A stretch of 64,000 bases of DNA from Streptomyces maremycinicus. Its GTDB lineage: Bacteria; Actinomycetota; Actinomycetes; Streptomycetales; Streptomycetaceae. A model generated the notes under the pieces. The model saw only the letters and a program-made list of their open reading frames with translations. It was not told the DNA's origin and did no database searches. A program made the position numbers and the translations under genes. The stretch lies in assembly GCF_001184025.1 (NCBI RefSeq), contig NZ_BBYG01000018.1, positions 310,001-374,000 on the forward strand, read 5' to 3'. Numbering within the stretch: the stretch's first letter is position 1; each line of letters opens with the position of its first letter. This document shows positions 28,282-35,583 of the stretch, piece by piece.

Positions 28282-28313
28282 CAGCGGGCCGCCGATGATC
28301 CGGCGGCCCGCTG
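28282..28313 (-). terminator. Terminator of the second rodlin gene
   Basis: CAGCGGGCCGCC (28282-28293) and GGCGGCCCGCTG (28302-28313) form a perfect 12-bp stem with an 8-base loop, downstream of rdlB and upstream of the LCP gene. Confidence 0.8.
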
Positions 28314-28370
28314 CCCGGGCGGAGAAACCACCCAGGGGCTCAGGAAATGAACCCGTTCACCACGTCGGAC

Positions 28371-28781
28371 TCAGTGGTTGGCGGCACCGTTGCCGGCCAG
28401 GACCGAGATGTCGTCCAGGATGTGCGACAGCGGCTCGTCGCCCTTGGCCTGGGTGCTGTTCTCGACGCACTGCTGGTTCTGCGGGGCGGACAGGATCGGG
28501 ATGTCCTGCACGCCGATGTTGGCCAGGGCGAGGATGGACTGGGCGTTGAGCTTCGCCGGCAGACCGATGCAGGGCTTGTTGAAGGAGCCCTGGATGAGCG
28601 CCATCTGGGGGCTCATGTTGCCGAAGGTGGCCGAGTTGCCGAAGGACTGGCTGGCGCCGTTGCCGCTGGCGGAGGTGGTGCCGCTGTCGTTGCCGATGGC
28701 GAGTGCCGGGGCTGCCGCGGCGGCGGAGACGCCGACGACGGAAGCGGCGACCGCGGCGGTGGCGAGAACCTTCTTGATCAC
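28371..28781 (-). CDS. rdlB: Rodlin RdlB
   Basis: Rodlin of 136 residues, secreted structural component of the rodlet layer. GTG start (28779-28781) with GAAAGGGA eight bases upstream. Signal peptide with AAAPALA cleavage, mature protein beginning IGNDSGTTSASGNGA. The C-terminal 50 residues (IGVQDIPILSAPQNQQC and LSHILDDISVLAGNGA) are nearly identical to the third paralogue, down to the DNA level, suggesting recent duplication or gene conversion. It is divergent from the rodlin at 29013, the rdlA/rdlB arrangement of S. coelicolor. The letter is assigned by position, the chaplin-proximal copy being rdlA. Confidence 0.9.
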   Translation of the reverse strand: MIKKVLATAAVAASVVGVSAAAAAPALAIGNDSGTTSASGNGASQSFGNSATFGNMSPQMALIQGSFNKPCIGLPAKLNAQSILALANIGVQDIPILSAPQNQQCVENSTQAKGDEPLSHILDDISVLAGNGAANH

Positions 28782-28829
28782 TTGTGAATCCCTTTCGGTG
28801 AGAAGCCCCGTCCACCGGAGCGTTCGGAT

Positions 28830-28855
28830 CAACTTCATCTGACCTGTTTGGTTGC
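28830..28855 (-). promoter_or_regulatory. rdlB promoter element GCAACC-N16-GTTG
   Basis: Minus strand GCAACC (28855-28850), 16 bases, GTTG (28833-28830), 49 bases before the GTG start. The -35-like block extends to GCAACCAAA, identical over nine bases to that of the divergent rodlin. Confidence 0.72.
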
Positions 28856-28928
28856 TCGGATTCACTCCGATGGCCTATCGAGGTGAACTCGGGCCGCCGG
28901 GACGTAAAAACCGATCGGGTGACTGGCC

Positions 28929-28954
28929 GCAACCAAATCCGGCGCTTCCGGTTG
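28929..28954 (+). promoter_or_regulatory. rdlA promoter element GCAACC-N16-GTTG
   Basis: GCAACC (28929-28934), 16 bases, GTTG (28951-28954), 58 bases before the ATG. It mirrors the rdlB element across the intergenic centre. Confidence 0.72.
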
Positions 28955-29012
28955 GTTCGGTGGCAGGCACATGGTCCTGACCACGAGTCAGGGCAGGGAA
29001 AGGAATAGCGAA

Positions 29013-29426
29013 ATGCTCAAGAAGGCAATGGCCGCGGCGGCGGTCGCCGCTTCCGTCGTCGGTATGTCCGCGGCGGTCGCCCCCCAGGCGCTTGCCATCG
29101 GGGACGACGCCGGCACCACCTCCGCCAGTGGCAACGGCGCGCACGAGGCGTTCGGCAACTCGGTGACCAAGGGTGACATGAGCCCGCAGGCCAGCCTGGT
29201 CCAGGGCACCGCCAACAAGCTCTGCGTGGGCCTGCCGGTCAAGGCTGACGTACAGTCCGTCCTCGCCGTCATCGCCAACGTCGGTGTCCAGGACATCCCC
29301 GTGCTGTCCGCCCCGCAGAACCAGCAGTGCGCCGAGAACAGCACCCAGGCCAAGGGCGACGAGCCGCTGTCGCACATCCTGGACGACATCTCCGCGCTCT
29401 CGGGCAACGGCGTGGCCAACCACTGA
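29013..29426 (+). CDS. rdlA: Rodlin RdlA
   Basis: Rodlin of 137 residues. Signal peptide to about residue 28 (APQALA), mature start IGDDAGTTSASGNGAHEAFG. The middle is more divergent than in the other two (GTANKLCVGLPVKADVQSVL), while the tail LSHILDDISALSGNGVANH is conserved. GGGAAAGGAATAGCGA gives a good ribosome site before the ATG at 29013. It is transcribed toward the chaplin pair at 29731 and 30065. Expression is expected in aerial hyphae, with the shared GCAACC-N16-GTTG element upstream. Confidence 0.92.
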   Translation: MLKKAMAAAAVAASVVGMSAAVAPQALAIGDDAGTTSASGNGAHEAFGNSVTKGDMSPQASLVQGTANKLCVGLPVKADVQSVLAVIANVGVQDIPVLSAPQNQQCAENSTQAKGDEPLSHILDDISALSGNGVANH

Positions 29427-29730
29427 CGTCCCCGGCACCGCCCGCCGGGCGGCCCGTTCCGTTCCCCGGCGGGCCGTCCGGCCACCGCATTTCTCCCGCT
29501 GCCTTCCTGTCATTTTTTTTCTCGTCTCAGGTGAATCGTTTCCTCTTCGGTGAGCCGTTCGTGTCAATTACCTGAAGGCGTTCGAGTGAATTCCTGTGCG
29601 ACGCGCGTTTTTGAGTTTCTTCGGCTGTCTATCTCTCGTTTGCAGCTTGCGGGTCATGGTGCGAGCCGTTCCAGTTGCGCTCGCTCGGTTTCGACCGTCA
29701 TCTGGGCATGACCGCAGAGAAGGGAAAGTC
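29427..29730. other. AT-richer intergenic leader of the short chaplin
   Basis: This 304-base gap begins with the rdlA terminator and continues into a distinctly AT-richer stretch with T-runs (TTTTTTTT near 29514, GTTTTTGAG near 29608). I see no clear copy of the GCAACC-N16-GTTG element here, so the short chaplin probably uses a different or degenerate promoter. No gene is supported. Confidence 0.5.
29445..29481 (+). terminator. rdlA terminator
   Basis: CCGGGCGGCCCG (29445-29456) pairs with CGGGCCGTCCGG (29470-29481) with one G-U, loop 13 bases; a T-run follows about 30 bases later. Confidence 0.7.
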
Positions 29731-29958
29731 ATGAAGAAGAGCGCTGCTGTTGTCGCGGGTCTGATCCTGGCCCTCGGCGGGGCTGCCCCCGCCTTCGCCG
29801 ACGCCGGTGCCAACGGTGCGGCCATCGGCTCGCCGGGTGTCCTGTCGGGCAACGTCGTCCAGGTCCCGATCCACATCCCGATCAACGTGTGCGGCAACAG
29901 CATCAACATCATCGCCGCGTTGAACCCGGCCGGCGGCAACGTCTGCATCAACGACTGA
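29731..29958 (+). CDS. chpD: Short chaplin
   Basis: Secreted amyloid-forming surfactant protein of 75 residues. Signal peptide MKKSAAVVAGLILALGGAAP with cleavage near AFA, then one complete chaplin domain: DAGANGAAIGSPGVLSGNVV, QVPIHIPINVCGNSINIIAA, LNPAGGNVCIND, with the two disulfide-forming cysteines. Short chaplins coat aerial hyphae and make them hydrophobic. The ATG at 29731 has AGAAGGGAAAG seven bases upstream. The symbol is by position beside rdlA and the long chaplin, as in S. coelicolor from memory. A hairpin terminator separates it from the next gene. Confidence 0.93.
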   Translation: MKKSAAVVAGLILALGGAAPAFADAGANGAAIGSPGVLSGNVVQVPIHIPINVCGNSINIIAALNPAGGNVCIND

Positions 29959-29993
29959 CGACGCGACACGCCAGCCGTACCGCTGGATCGAGG

Positions 29994-30029
29994 CCGGCTT
30001 CGGACGACATTCCTGTGGTCCGGAGCCGG
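29994..30029 (+). terminator. Terminator/attenuator between the two chaplins
   Basis: CCGGCTTCGGAC (29994-30005) and GTCCGGAGCCGG (30018-30029), 12-bp stem with one G-U pair, followed by CTTTTCCC. Only 35 bases remain before the long chaplin's start, so partial read-through would set its level. Confidence 0.75.
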
Positions 30030-30064
30030 CTTTTCCCACTTCTTCAAGCAGGAAGACAACGAGA

Positions 30065-31318
30065 TTGCGACAGACCCTGAGCAGGGGAATGGTCGCGGCC
30101 GCCGCCGCGACGGGCATTCTGTCCCTGTGCGCGGGCGGCAACGCCCTCGCCGACTCAACAGCCCAAGGAGCCGCCAAGGGTTCGCCCGGGGTTCTGTCGG
30201 GCAACGCCGTCCAGGCCCCGCTGCACCTCCCGGTGAACGCCTGCGGCAACTCGGTCGACGTCGTCGCCGCGCTCGACCCGGCGTTCGGCAACTCCTGTGC
30301 CAACCCTTCGGCCACGCACGGCCAACGCGCCCGACGCGCACCGTCCGACGACGACACCGACCACCACGGCGATTCCGGTTACGGCGACCCCGGGCAGGGG
30401 GATACCGGCTACGGCGATTCCGGTTACGGGGACTCCGGGCATGGCGATTCCGGTTACGGGGACTCCGGGCATGGCGATTCCGGCTACGGGGACTCCGGTT
30501 ACGGCGATGCCGGGCATGGTGGCTCCGGTTACGGGGACTCCGGTTACGGGGACTCCGGGCATGGCGATTCCGGTTACGGGGACTCCGGGCATGGCGACTC
30601 CGGATACGGGGATTCCGGTGATGGCGGCTCCGGACACCAGGACCACGGTCCCGGGGACGACTGCGGAGGCTACGGCGACACCTGCGGCGGTGGCGGTCAC
30701 ACGACCCCGCCTCCCGGAGGGGGCCACACGACACCGCCGGGTGGCGGCCACACGACTCCGCCTCCGCACGGTGGCGGGAGCACCCCGCCCGGTGGGGGTC
30801 ACACGACTCCGCCCGGCGGCGGTCACTCGACTCCGCCTCCGCACGGTGGTGGGAGCACCCCGCCCGGCGGCGGTCACTCCACCCCGCCTCCCCATGGCGG
30901 TCACTCCACCCCGCCTCCCCACGGGGGCCACTCCACCCCGCCTCCGCACGGTGGCGGCAGCACCCCGCCCGGCGGCGGTCACTCCACCCCGCCTCCCCAC
31001 GGCGGTCACTCCACCCCGCCTCCCCACGGCGGGCACTCCACCCCGCCTCCGCACGGCGGGCACTCCACCCCGCCTCCCCACGGCGGCCACTCCACCCCGC
31101 CTCCGCACGGTGGCGGGGGCGGTGGCGGGCAGCCTCCGCACGGTGGGCACACCGCACCTCCGGAGGGTGGGGGTGGGGGCGAGCACAGCGCGCCGCCGCA
31201 GCTGTCGCACACCGGCAGTGACCACGCCGCTCTGCTGGCCGCCTCCGGCGTCAGCGCCGCGCTGATCGCGGGCGGCGCCGTCCTGTACCGGCGAGGCCGG
31301 GCCGCGTCCCGTCGGTGA
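30065..31318 (+). CDS. chpA: Long wall-anchored chaplin with repeat stalk
   Basis: Sortase-anchored chaplin of 417 residues. TTG start (30065-30067) with AGGAAG nine bases upstream; signal peptide LRQTLSRGMVAAAAATGILS ends at about residue 29. A single chaplin domain follows at 30-80 (GAAKGSPGVLSGNAVQAPLH, LPVNACGNSVDVVAALDPAF). Then come a Gly-Asp-Ser-Tyr/His repeat (about 102-195), a short Cys-containing link (DDCGGYGDTCGG), a GGHSTPPPHG-type repeat (about 210-360), the sorting motif LSHTG at 380, a hydrophobic segment and an Arg-rich tail. S. coelicolor long chaplins have two chaplin domains and LAXTG; here the second domain is absent and the stalk is expanded. Confidence 0.9.
   Translation: MRQTLSRGMVAAAAATGILSLCAGGNALADSTAQGAAKGSPGVLSGNAVQAPLHLPVNACGNSVDVVAALDPAFGNSCANPSATHGQRARRAPSDDDTDHHGDSGYGDPGQGDTGYGDSGYGDSGHGDSGYGDSGHGDSGYGDSGYGDAGHGGSGYGDSGYGDSGHGDSGYGDSGHGDSGYGDSGDGGSGHQDHGPGDDCGGYGDTCGGGGHTTPPPGGGHTTPPGGGHTTPPPHGGGSTPPGGGHTTPPGGGHSTPPPHGGGSTPPGGGHSTPPPHGGHSTPPPHGGHSTPPPHGGGSTPPGGGHSTPPPHGGHSTPPPHGGHSTPPPHGGHSTPPPHGGHSTPPPHGGGGGGGQPPHGGHTAPPEGGGGGEHSAPPQLSHTGSDHAALLAASGVSAALIAGGAVLYRRGRAASRR
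30368..30650 (+). repeat. Gly-Asp-Ser repeat coding for the first chaplin stalk
   Basis: About nine copies of a 15- to 30-base unit with the pattern GGCGATTCCGGTTAC / GGGGACTCCGGGCAT, encoding GDSGYGDSGHGD. Copies differ mainly at silent sites. Repeats are in frame, so length can change without disrupting the protein. Confidence 0.88.
30704..31145 (+). repeat. GGHSTPPPHG repeat coding for the second chaplin stalk
   Basis: About fifteen in-frame copies of a 27- to 30-base unit such as GGCGGTCACTCCACCCCGCC, encoding GGHS/TTPPPHG with occasional GGGSTPPG variants. Several neighbouring copies are identical, a sign of recent expansion. Confidence 0.88.
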
Positions 31319-31324
31319 CGCACC

Positions 31325-31354
31325 GGGTGCCGGGCGCCGACGCGCCCGGCACCC
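31325..31354. terminator. Bidirectional terminator after the long chaplin
   Basis: GGGTGCCGGGCGC (31325-31337), loop CGAC, GCGCCCGGCACCC (31342-31354): a perfect 13-bp stem between convergent genes. Confidence 0.85.
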
Positions 31355-31368
31355 GCATCCCCTCCGGC

Positions 31369-32613
31369 TCAGCGACGTACGGGCTCCACCGCCCCGTGCC
31401 GACCCGGGGCCGGGATCGCCCCGCTCGGCACGCCCGTGTGCAGCCGGCGCCGCACGCCCCGGACGAGGGTGCCCGCCGTGAAGGTCGCGCCGTACACGAA
31501 GCGCATCGCCGGGCCGAAGCCGGCCGCCGTCACCAGACCGGCCAGGAACAGGCCGGGACGGGAGGACTCGAAGTCCCGGCCCACCTCGGGGGAGCCGCCG
31601 GGCACCGTGGCCAGCGCCCCGCGCAGCTCGCCGGAGAGCAGTCCGAGCCGGTCGCGGGTCGCCTGGAAGCCGGTGGCCGCGATCACGTGCTCGGTCTCGA
31701 AGGAGTCCGCGCCGGCCACCTCCAGCCGCACCCCGCCGGGGACCGCCCGCGCCGCCGTCACCTCGTGGTCGAGCCGTACCGGCACGGAGGCCTCCACCCG
31801 GTCCCGTACCCACCAGGCGCCGGCCGGACCGAGCGCCGTCGCGGCGATCCGCGCCCGGGTCGGTTCCGGCAGCCGGCGGTAGAGGCCGGGGCGTTCGGCG
31901 TAGAACCAGTTCCGCCAGCCGCAGCCGAGCCCGCTCTGCGGTGAGCGGACCGACTGCCACCACGGTCGCTCCCAGGGCGGTGGCACGTCGTTCCAGCGCA
32001 GCCGATCGGCACGGGCCAACACCCGTACGCGGGAGCCCTGTTCGGCGAGCAGCGCGGCCGTCTCCAGCGCCGCCTGGCCGCCGCCGATCACCGTGACGTC
32101 CCGGCCGCGGAAGCGGTCCAGGTCACCGTGGTGGCTGCTGTGCGAGACCAGGTCGGGGGAGAGCCCCCGCAGGGCGGCCGGGATCTCGACGAACGGCATG
32201 ACACCCACGGCGAGGGCGACCGTCCGGGCCCGCACGGTCTCGCCGTCCGCGGTGACCGCCTCGAAGCCGCCCGGCCGGGACACGATCCGGGTCACCGTGC
32301 GCTCGTCGACCTCGGGGACGGCGTTGCGGGCGAACCACAGGCCGTACCGGGCGAACATCTCCACCGGGATGGGCTCCCCGTGCCGGGCCGCCACGCCCTC
32401 GGTCGCGCAGTACGTGTCGAGCCGCCAACGGGCCGCGGGGTCCGAGAGGTTGGAGGCCCACGGCTCGGACTTCAGGAACATCCCGCCCGGCATGTTGTCG
32501 CGCCAGGAGGCCATCGGCCGGCCGAAGACGCGCAGCTTCAGCCCGGCGGCCGCGGCGTGCGCCGCGATCGACAGCCCGTACGGGCCGGCGCCCACCACCA
32601 GCAGGTCGTCCAT
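31369..32613 (-). CDS. FAD/NAD(P)-binding monooxygenase-like flavoprotein
   Basis: Flavin-dependent oxidoreductase of 414 residues. The N-terminal FAD site is DDLLVVGAGPYGLSIAAHAA, and a second Rossmann motif VTVIGGGQAALETAALLAEQ binds NADPH. The later HVIAATGF is the ATGF motif of N-hydroxylating (lysine/ornithine) and Baeyer-Villiger-type monooxygenases. LGCGWRNWFYAERPGLYRRLP resembles a putative-oxidoreductase branch rather than true SidA enzymes. Its ATG overlaps the stop of the ATP-grasp gene, so the two are translationally coupled and may modify one product (inference). It converges on the long chaplin gene. Confidence 0.83.
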   Translation of the reverse strand: MDDLLVVGAGPYGLSIAAHAAAAGLKLRVFGRPMASWRDNMPGGMFLKSEPWASNLSDPAARWRLDTYCATEGVAARHGEPIPVEMFARYGLWFARNAVPEVDERTVTRIVSRPGGFEAVTADGETVRARTVALAVGVMPFVEIPAALRGLSPDLVSHSSHHGDLDRFRGRDVTVIGGGQAALETAALLAEQGSRVRVLARADRLRWNDVPPPWERPWWQSVRSPQSGLGCGWRNWFYAERPGLYRRLPEPTRARIAATALGPAGAWWVRDRVEASVPVRLDHEVTAARAVPGGVRLEVAGADSFETEHVIAATGFQATRDRLGLLSGELRGALATVPGGSPEVGRDFESSRPGLFLAGLVTAAGFGPAMRFVYGATFTAGTLVRGVRRRLHTGVPSGAIPAPGRHGAVEPVRR

Positions 32614-33956
32614 CAGCAGCTGCTCGCTTTCTCGTCGTCGATCGGTGCGGCCGGCGCAGGGGCGGTCGGGGCCGGTGCGTTCGGGTGCGGTTCGGCCAGG
32701 TCGGTCAGGGACGGCGTGGGCGGCGGCGCCTGCCGGACCACCCGGGGCCGGACCCCGGCCGCGCCCGAGGCGCCGGCCCGGCGCAGCCGGTCGAGCAGCC
32801 GACGGGTGACATGGGCGCCCCACAGTCCCCACATCGCCCGGCCGGGAGCGGTGTCGTCGCCCGCGTGCCAGGCCAGCTCACGGCCGCGGCGGGCCGGTCG
32901 CAGCGCGGCCAGCGGCGCGTAGTTCTCCACCACGAACGCCCGGCCCGGCAGCGGCACCCCGGCCGGCAGCGGACGGTGGGTCAGATCGAGGTGCTGGGCG
33001 CGGACGACGTCGAGTCCGGCGCCGTCGGCGAAGAGCCGGAACTGGGCGCCGGGCCGCGGGTTGAAGTCGAGCAGGTGGTAGTCGCCGGTCGCGCCGCAGC
33101 GGCGGAAGTCGAGGTCGAAGATGCCCCGGTAGCCGAGTTCGTCGGTGAGCCGCTGGGCCAGCGTCCGCACCCGGGGGTTCTCGGTCCACTCGCCCACCGC
33201 CGTGAGCCCCGCGCCGCGGGGCCAGGCGCACAGCTTGCGGCCCGGTCCGCCGCCGCCGACCGTACCGGACCGGTCGGCGTACCCGTGGAAGAACCAGTCG
33301 CGGTCCGGGCCAGGCGGCAGGAAGGCCTGGAGCAGCAGCTGACTGCCGGCCTCCTCGGTGCGCAGGTACAGGTCGCGCGCCTCCTGGGTGGAGCGCACCA
33401 CGACCGTGCTGCGCAGCCCCGCGTGGGCGGGCAGCAGCCAGGGACGGCTCCATTTCGCCACCACCGGCAGCCCGAGCCGCCAGGCGGCGGAGGCGGCCTG
33501 TGCCGCGCTGTCCGGGAGCACGGTGAGCGGGTGCGGCACGTCGGCCGCCGCGCACAGCCTGGTCAGTTCGGCCTTGTCGGCGACCCGTTCGGGCACCGCG
33601 CCGGGCTGTTGCGGCAGCAGGTAGGCGGGCGACAGTTCCTCGCGCAGCCGGCTCACGGCGACCGCGCCGGCGTCGTCCATCGGGATCAGCACGGCGGGCC
33701 GGTCGACGCGGGCGGCGACGCGCAGCAGGGTGGCGGCGATGTCGGCGAGACCGGCCCCGGGCGGCGGCGGGGGATGCAACTGGCGTACGAAACGGGACTT
33801 GCGTACGGGGCTTCCCGTGGAGTCGGCGACCACGTGCACGTCGATTCCGGCTCTGCCGAGCGAGCGCACGGCACCCAGCGTTCCGTGGTGAAAGGGATTC
33901 CGGTCGATCCGCAGCAGAACGGCGGGGACGCGGGTGTCGAGCAGCGACTCGGGCAT
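32613..33956 (-). CDS. ATP-grasp domain ligase
   Basis: Carboxylate-amine ligase-like protein of 447 residues of the ATP-grasp superfamily. An N-terminal Rossmann-like domain (GTLGAVRSLGRAGIDVHVVAD) precedes the ATP-grasp core, with LPVVAKWSRPWLLPAHAGLR (nucleotide-binding Lys), SQLLLQAFLPPG, GYRGIFDLDFRR and the metal site YHLLDFNPRPGAQFRLFAD. The C-terminal 50 residues are a Pro/Ala-rich tail. The superfamily forms amide bonds via acyl-phosphate. It is the first gene of a two-gene unit with the flavoprotein. The frame upstream of 33956 continues but shows no family sequence. It is divergent from the GH26-like gene. Confidence 0.84.
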   Translation of the reverse strand: MPESLLDTRVPAVLLRIDRNPFHHGTLGAVRSLGRAGIDVHVVADSTGSPVRKSRFVRQLHPPPPPGAGLADIAATLLRVAARVDRPAVLIPMDDAGAVAVSRLREELSPAYLLPQQPGAVPERVADKAELTRLCAAADVPHPLTVLPDSAAQAASAAWRLGLPVVAKWSRPWLLPAHAGLRSTVVVRSTQEARDLYLRTEEAGSQLLLQAFLPPGPDRDWFFHGYADRSGTVGGGGPGRKLCAWPRGAGLTAVGEWTENPRVRTLAQRLTDELGYRGIFDLDFRRCGATGDYHLLDFNPRPGAQFRLFADGAGLDVVRAQHLDLTHRPLPAGVPLPGRAFVVENYAPLAALRPARRGRELAWHAGDDTAPGRAMWGLWGAHVTRRLLDRLRRAGASGAAGVRPRVVRQAPPPTPSLTDLAEPHPNAPAPTAPAPAAPIDDEKASSC

Positions 33957-34069
33957 TGGTTTCCGGGTCCTTCGGTTCAGTTCACCGTTATGGGCGATCG
34001 AGGCACTCGAAAGCCGTAACGGCGGTGGCGTAATTCCTTTTCGTGTGACTTTCATATGACTGAGTGTCA

Positions 34070-34094
34070 GTAACGCGCGGGCCTTGCGCGTTAC
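34070..34094. promoter_or_regulatory. GTAACGCGC inverted repeat before the glycoside hydrolase gene
   Basis: GTAACGCGC (34070-34078) and GCGCGTTAC (34086-34094), perfect 9-bp arms with a 7-base loop, ending 24 bases before the start codon. It is either an operator or a 5'-leader hairpin; the intergenic region is shared with the divergent ATP-grasp gene. Confidence 0.5.
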
Positions 34095-34118
34095 GTGAGA
34101 GTGGAGAAAGGAGCAGGC

Positions 34119-35555
34119 ATGGCTCCACAGCAGCGACGCGCGCGGTCCCGGCGGCTGGCCGTCGTCGCGGCAGCGGTCGCGGCGTCGGCCGCCCTGGCGT
34201 CCGGACCTGGATTCGCCGCGGGCGCGGGGGTGGTGCGGGTAGCCGATCCTCCCGCTCCCACCCCCACCGTCCCGACGGCCGCGATGACTCTTCCCGCACC
34301 CGCCGGGTCCGACCCGGTCGCGCCCGTCCCCAGTGCGACACCGGCGGCGCCGGTGACCCCCGGGGTTCCCGCGGCCGCCGAGGTTCCGCTGACCCCGGCC
34401 GAGACCGCCGCACCGTCCGTCCCGCCCGCACCGTCCGTCCCGCCCGCACCCGCCGCCCCGGCGGCCCCGGCCTCGAAGGACACCCCGGCCTTCGGCGCCT
34501 ACCTCGACTACGGCGCCCGGGGCGTGGCCCGGATCGCCGAGCTCAGCGAATGGCTGGACGGCGCGGAGCTGCGCGTCGGCCACACCTACCTGCCGGGCGA
34601 CCTGTGGCACAACATCGAGGGCCCGCCCGGCTTCCTCGACGTGTGGGCGGACTGGAGGCTGGAGAAGGACGACCGCATGCTCGTCCTCAACGTGCCCATG
34701 ATGGAGCGCAACGAGGAGGGGGTGTCCGACGAGGAGGTGCGCGGGCTGCTGCGGCAGGGTGCGGCCGGGGAGTTCGATCACCACTTCAGGGCTCTCGCCG
34801 AGCGGCTGGTCGCGCTGAAGGTGCCGGACACGGTGATCGTGCTCGGCTGGGAGATGAACGGCATCACGTACACCCATCGGTGCGGGCCGGACCCGGAGGC
34901 CTGGAAGAAGTACTGGAACAGGATCGTCTCCACCATGCGCTCGGTGCCGGGCCAGAAATTCAAGTTCGATTTCACGCCGACCCGCGGCAAGGACGCCGTT
35001 CCGTGGACCGAGTGCTATCCGGGGGACGACACGGTCGACATCCTCGGAATGGACTCCTACGACCAGCCGACCGGCTTGTCCTTCGACGAGCAGGTGAAAG
35101 AACCCTACGGGCTCCAGGCGCACGTGGACTTCGCCAAAAGCCATGGCAAGCCCATTTCCTATCCCGAATGGGGACTCTTCCGCAACGGTGACAACGCCGA
35201 ATACATGCGGCGCATGCTCGCCTGGATGGACGAGCACAAACCGCTGTACAACACGGTGACCGACTACTGCCCGCACGGTGTGTGGCAGTGCCGGCAGAAC
35301 CCGCAGGCGTCGGCCGTCTACCGTTCGCTGCTGTCCGGCCGTACGGACGAGCCGAGCACGCCCCCGACGAGCCCGGCGCCCTCCGTCGAACCGTCCGTGG
35401 AGCCGTCGCCCCCGGCACCCTCCACGGATCCCACGACCGAGCCTCCGGCCGAGACCCCGGCGAACTGCACGCCGATGGACCTCGGCGACTGGGTCGAGTA
35501 CTGGATCGGCGGCAAGCTGTGCTTCCGGCTCGACTGGTGGTCCGACGACGACTGA
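34119..35555 (+). CDS. Secreted glycoside hydrolase, GH26 (beta-mannanase)-like
   Basis: Secreted protein of 478 residues. A twin-Arg-containing signal (RRARSRRLAVVAAAVAASAA) precedes a Pro/Ala/Thr-rich linker of about 80 residues. The catalytic TIM barrel (about 125-405) carries the acid/base Glu245 in LGWEMNG and the nucleophile Glu350 in ISYPEWGLF, the GH26-type spacing. A C-terminal Pro/Ser/Thr linker leads to a small two-Cys module (NCTPMDLGDWVEYWIGGKLC). The ATG at 34119 has AAAGGAG. Its place beside a polymer-assembly operon suggests it trims or releases that polysaccharide, as editing hydrolases do in EPS loci (inference); dietary mannan use is the alternative. Confidence 0.8.
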   Translation: MAPQQRRARSRRLAVVAAAVAASAALASGPGFAAGAGVVRVADPPAPTPTVPTAAMTLPAPAGSDPVAPVPSATPAAPVTPGVPAAAEVPLTPAETAAPSVPPAPSVPPAPAAPAAPASKDTPAFGAYLDYGARGVARIAELSEWLDGAELRVGHTYLPGDLWHNIEGPPGFLDVWADWRLEKDDRMLVLNVPMMERNEEGVSDEEVRGLLRQGAAGEFDHHFRALAERLVALKVPDTVIVLGWEMNGITYTHRCGPDPEAWKKYWNRIVSTMRSVPGQKFKFDFTPTRGKDAVPWTECYPGDDTVDILGMDSYDQPTGLSFDEQVKEPYGLQAHVDFAKSHGKPISYPEWGLFRNGDNAEYMRRMLAWMDEHKPLYNTVTDYCPHGVWQCRQNPQASAVYRSLLSGRTDEPSTPPTSPAPSVEPSVEPSPPAPSTDPTTEPPAETPANCTPMDLGDWVEYWIGGKLCFRLDWWSDDD

Positions 35556-35583
35556 ACCGCGGTGCGGTGGCGGCAGGCCCGCG

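Noticed and set aside
30368..31145. CRISPR or intergenic satellite
   Set aside because: The repeats are in frame inside the long chaplin gene and differ mostly at silent positions.
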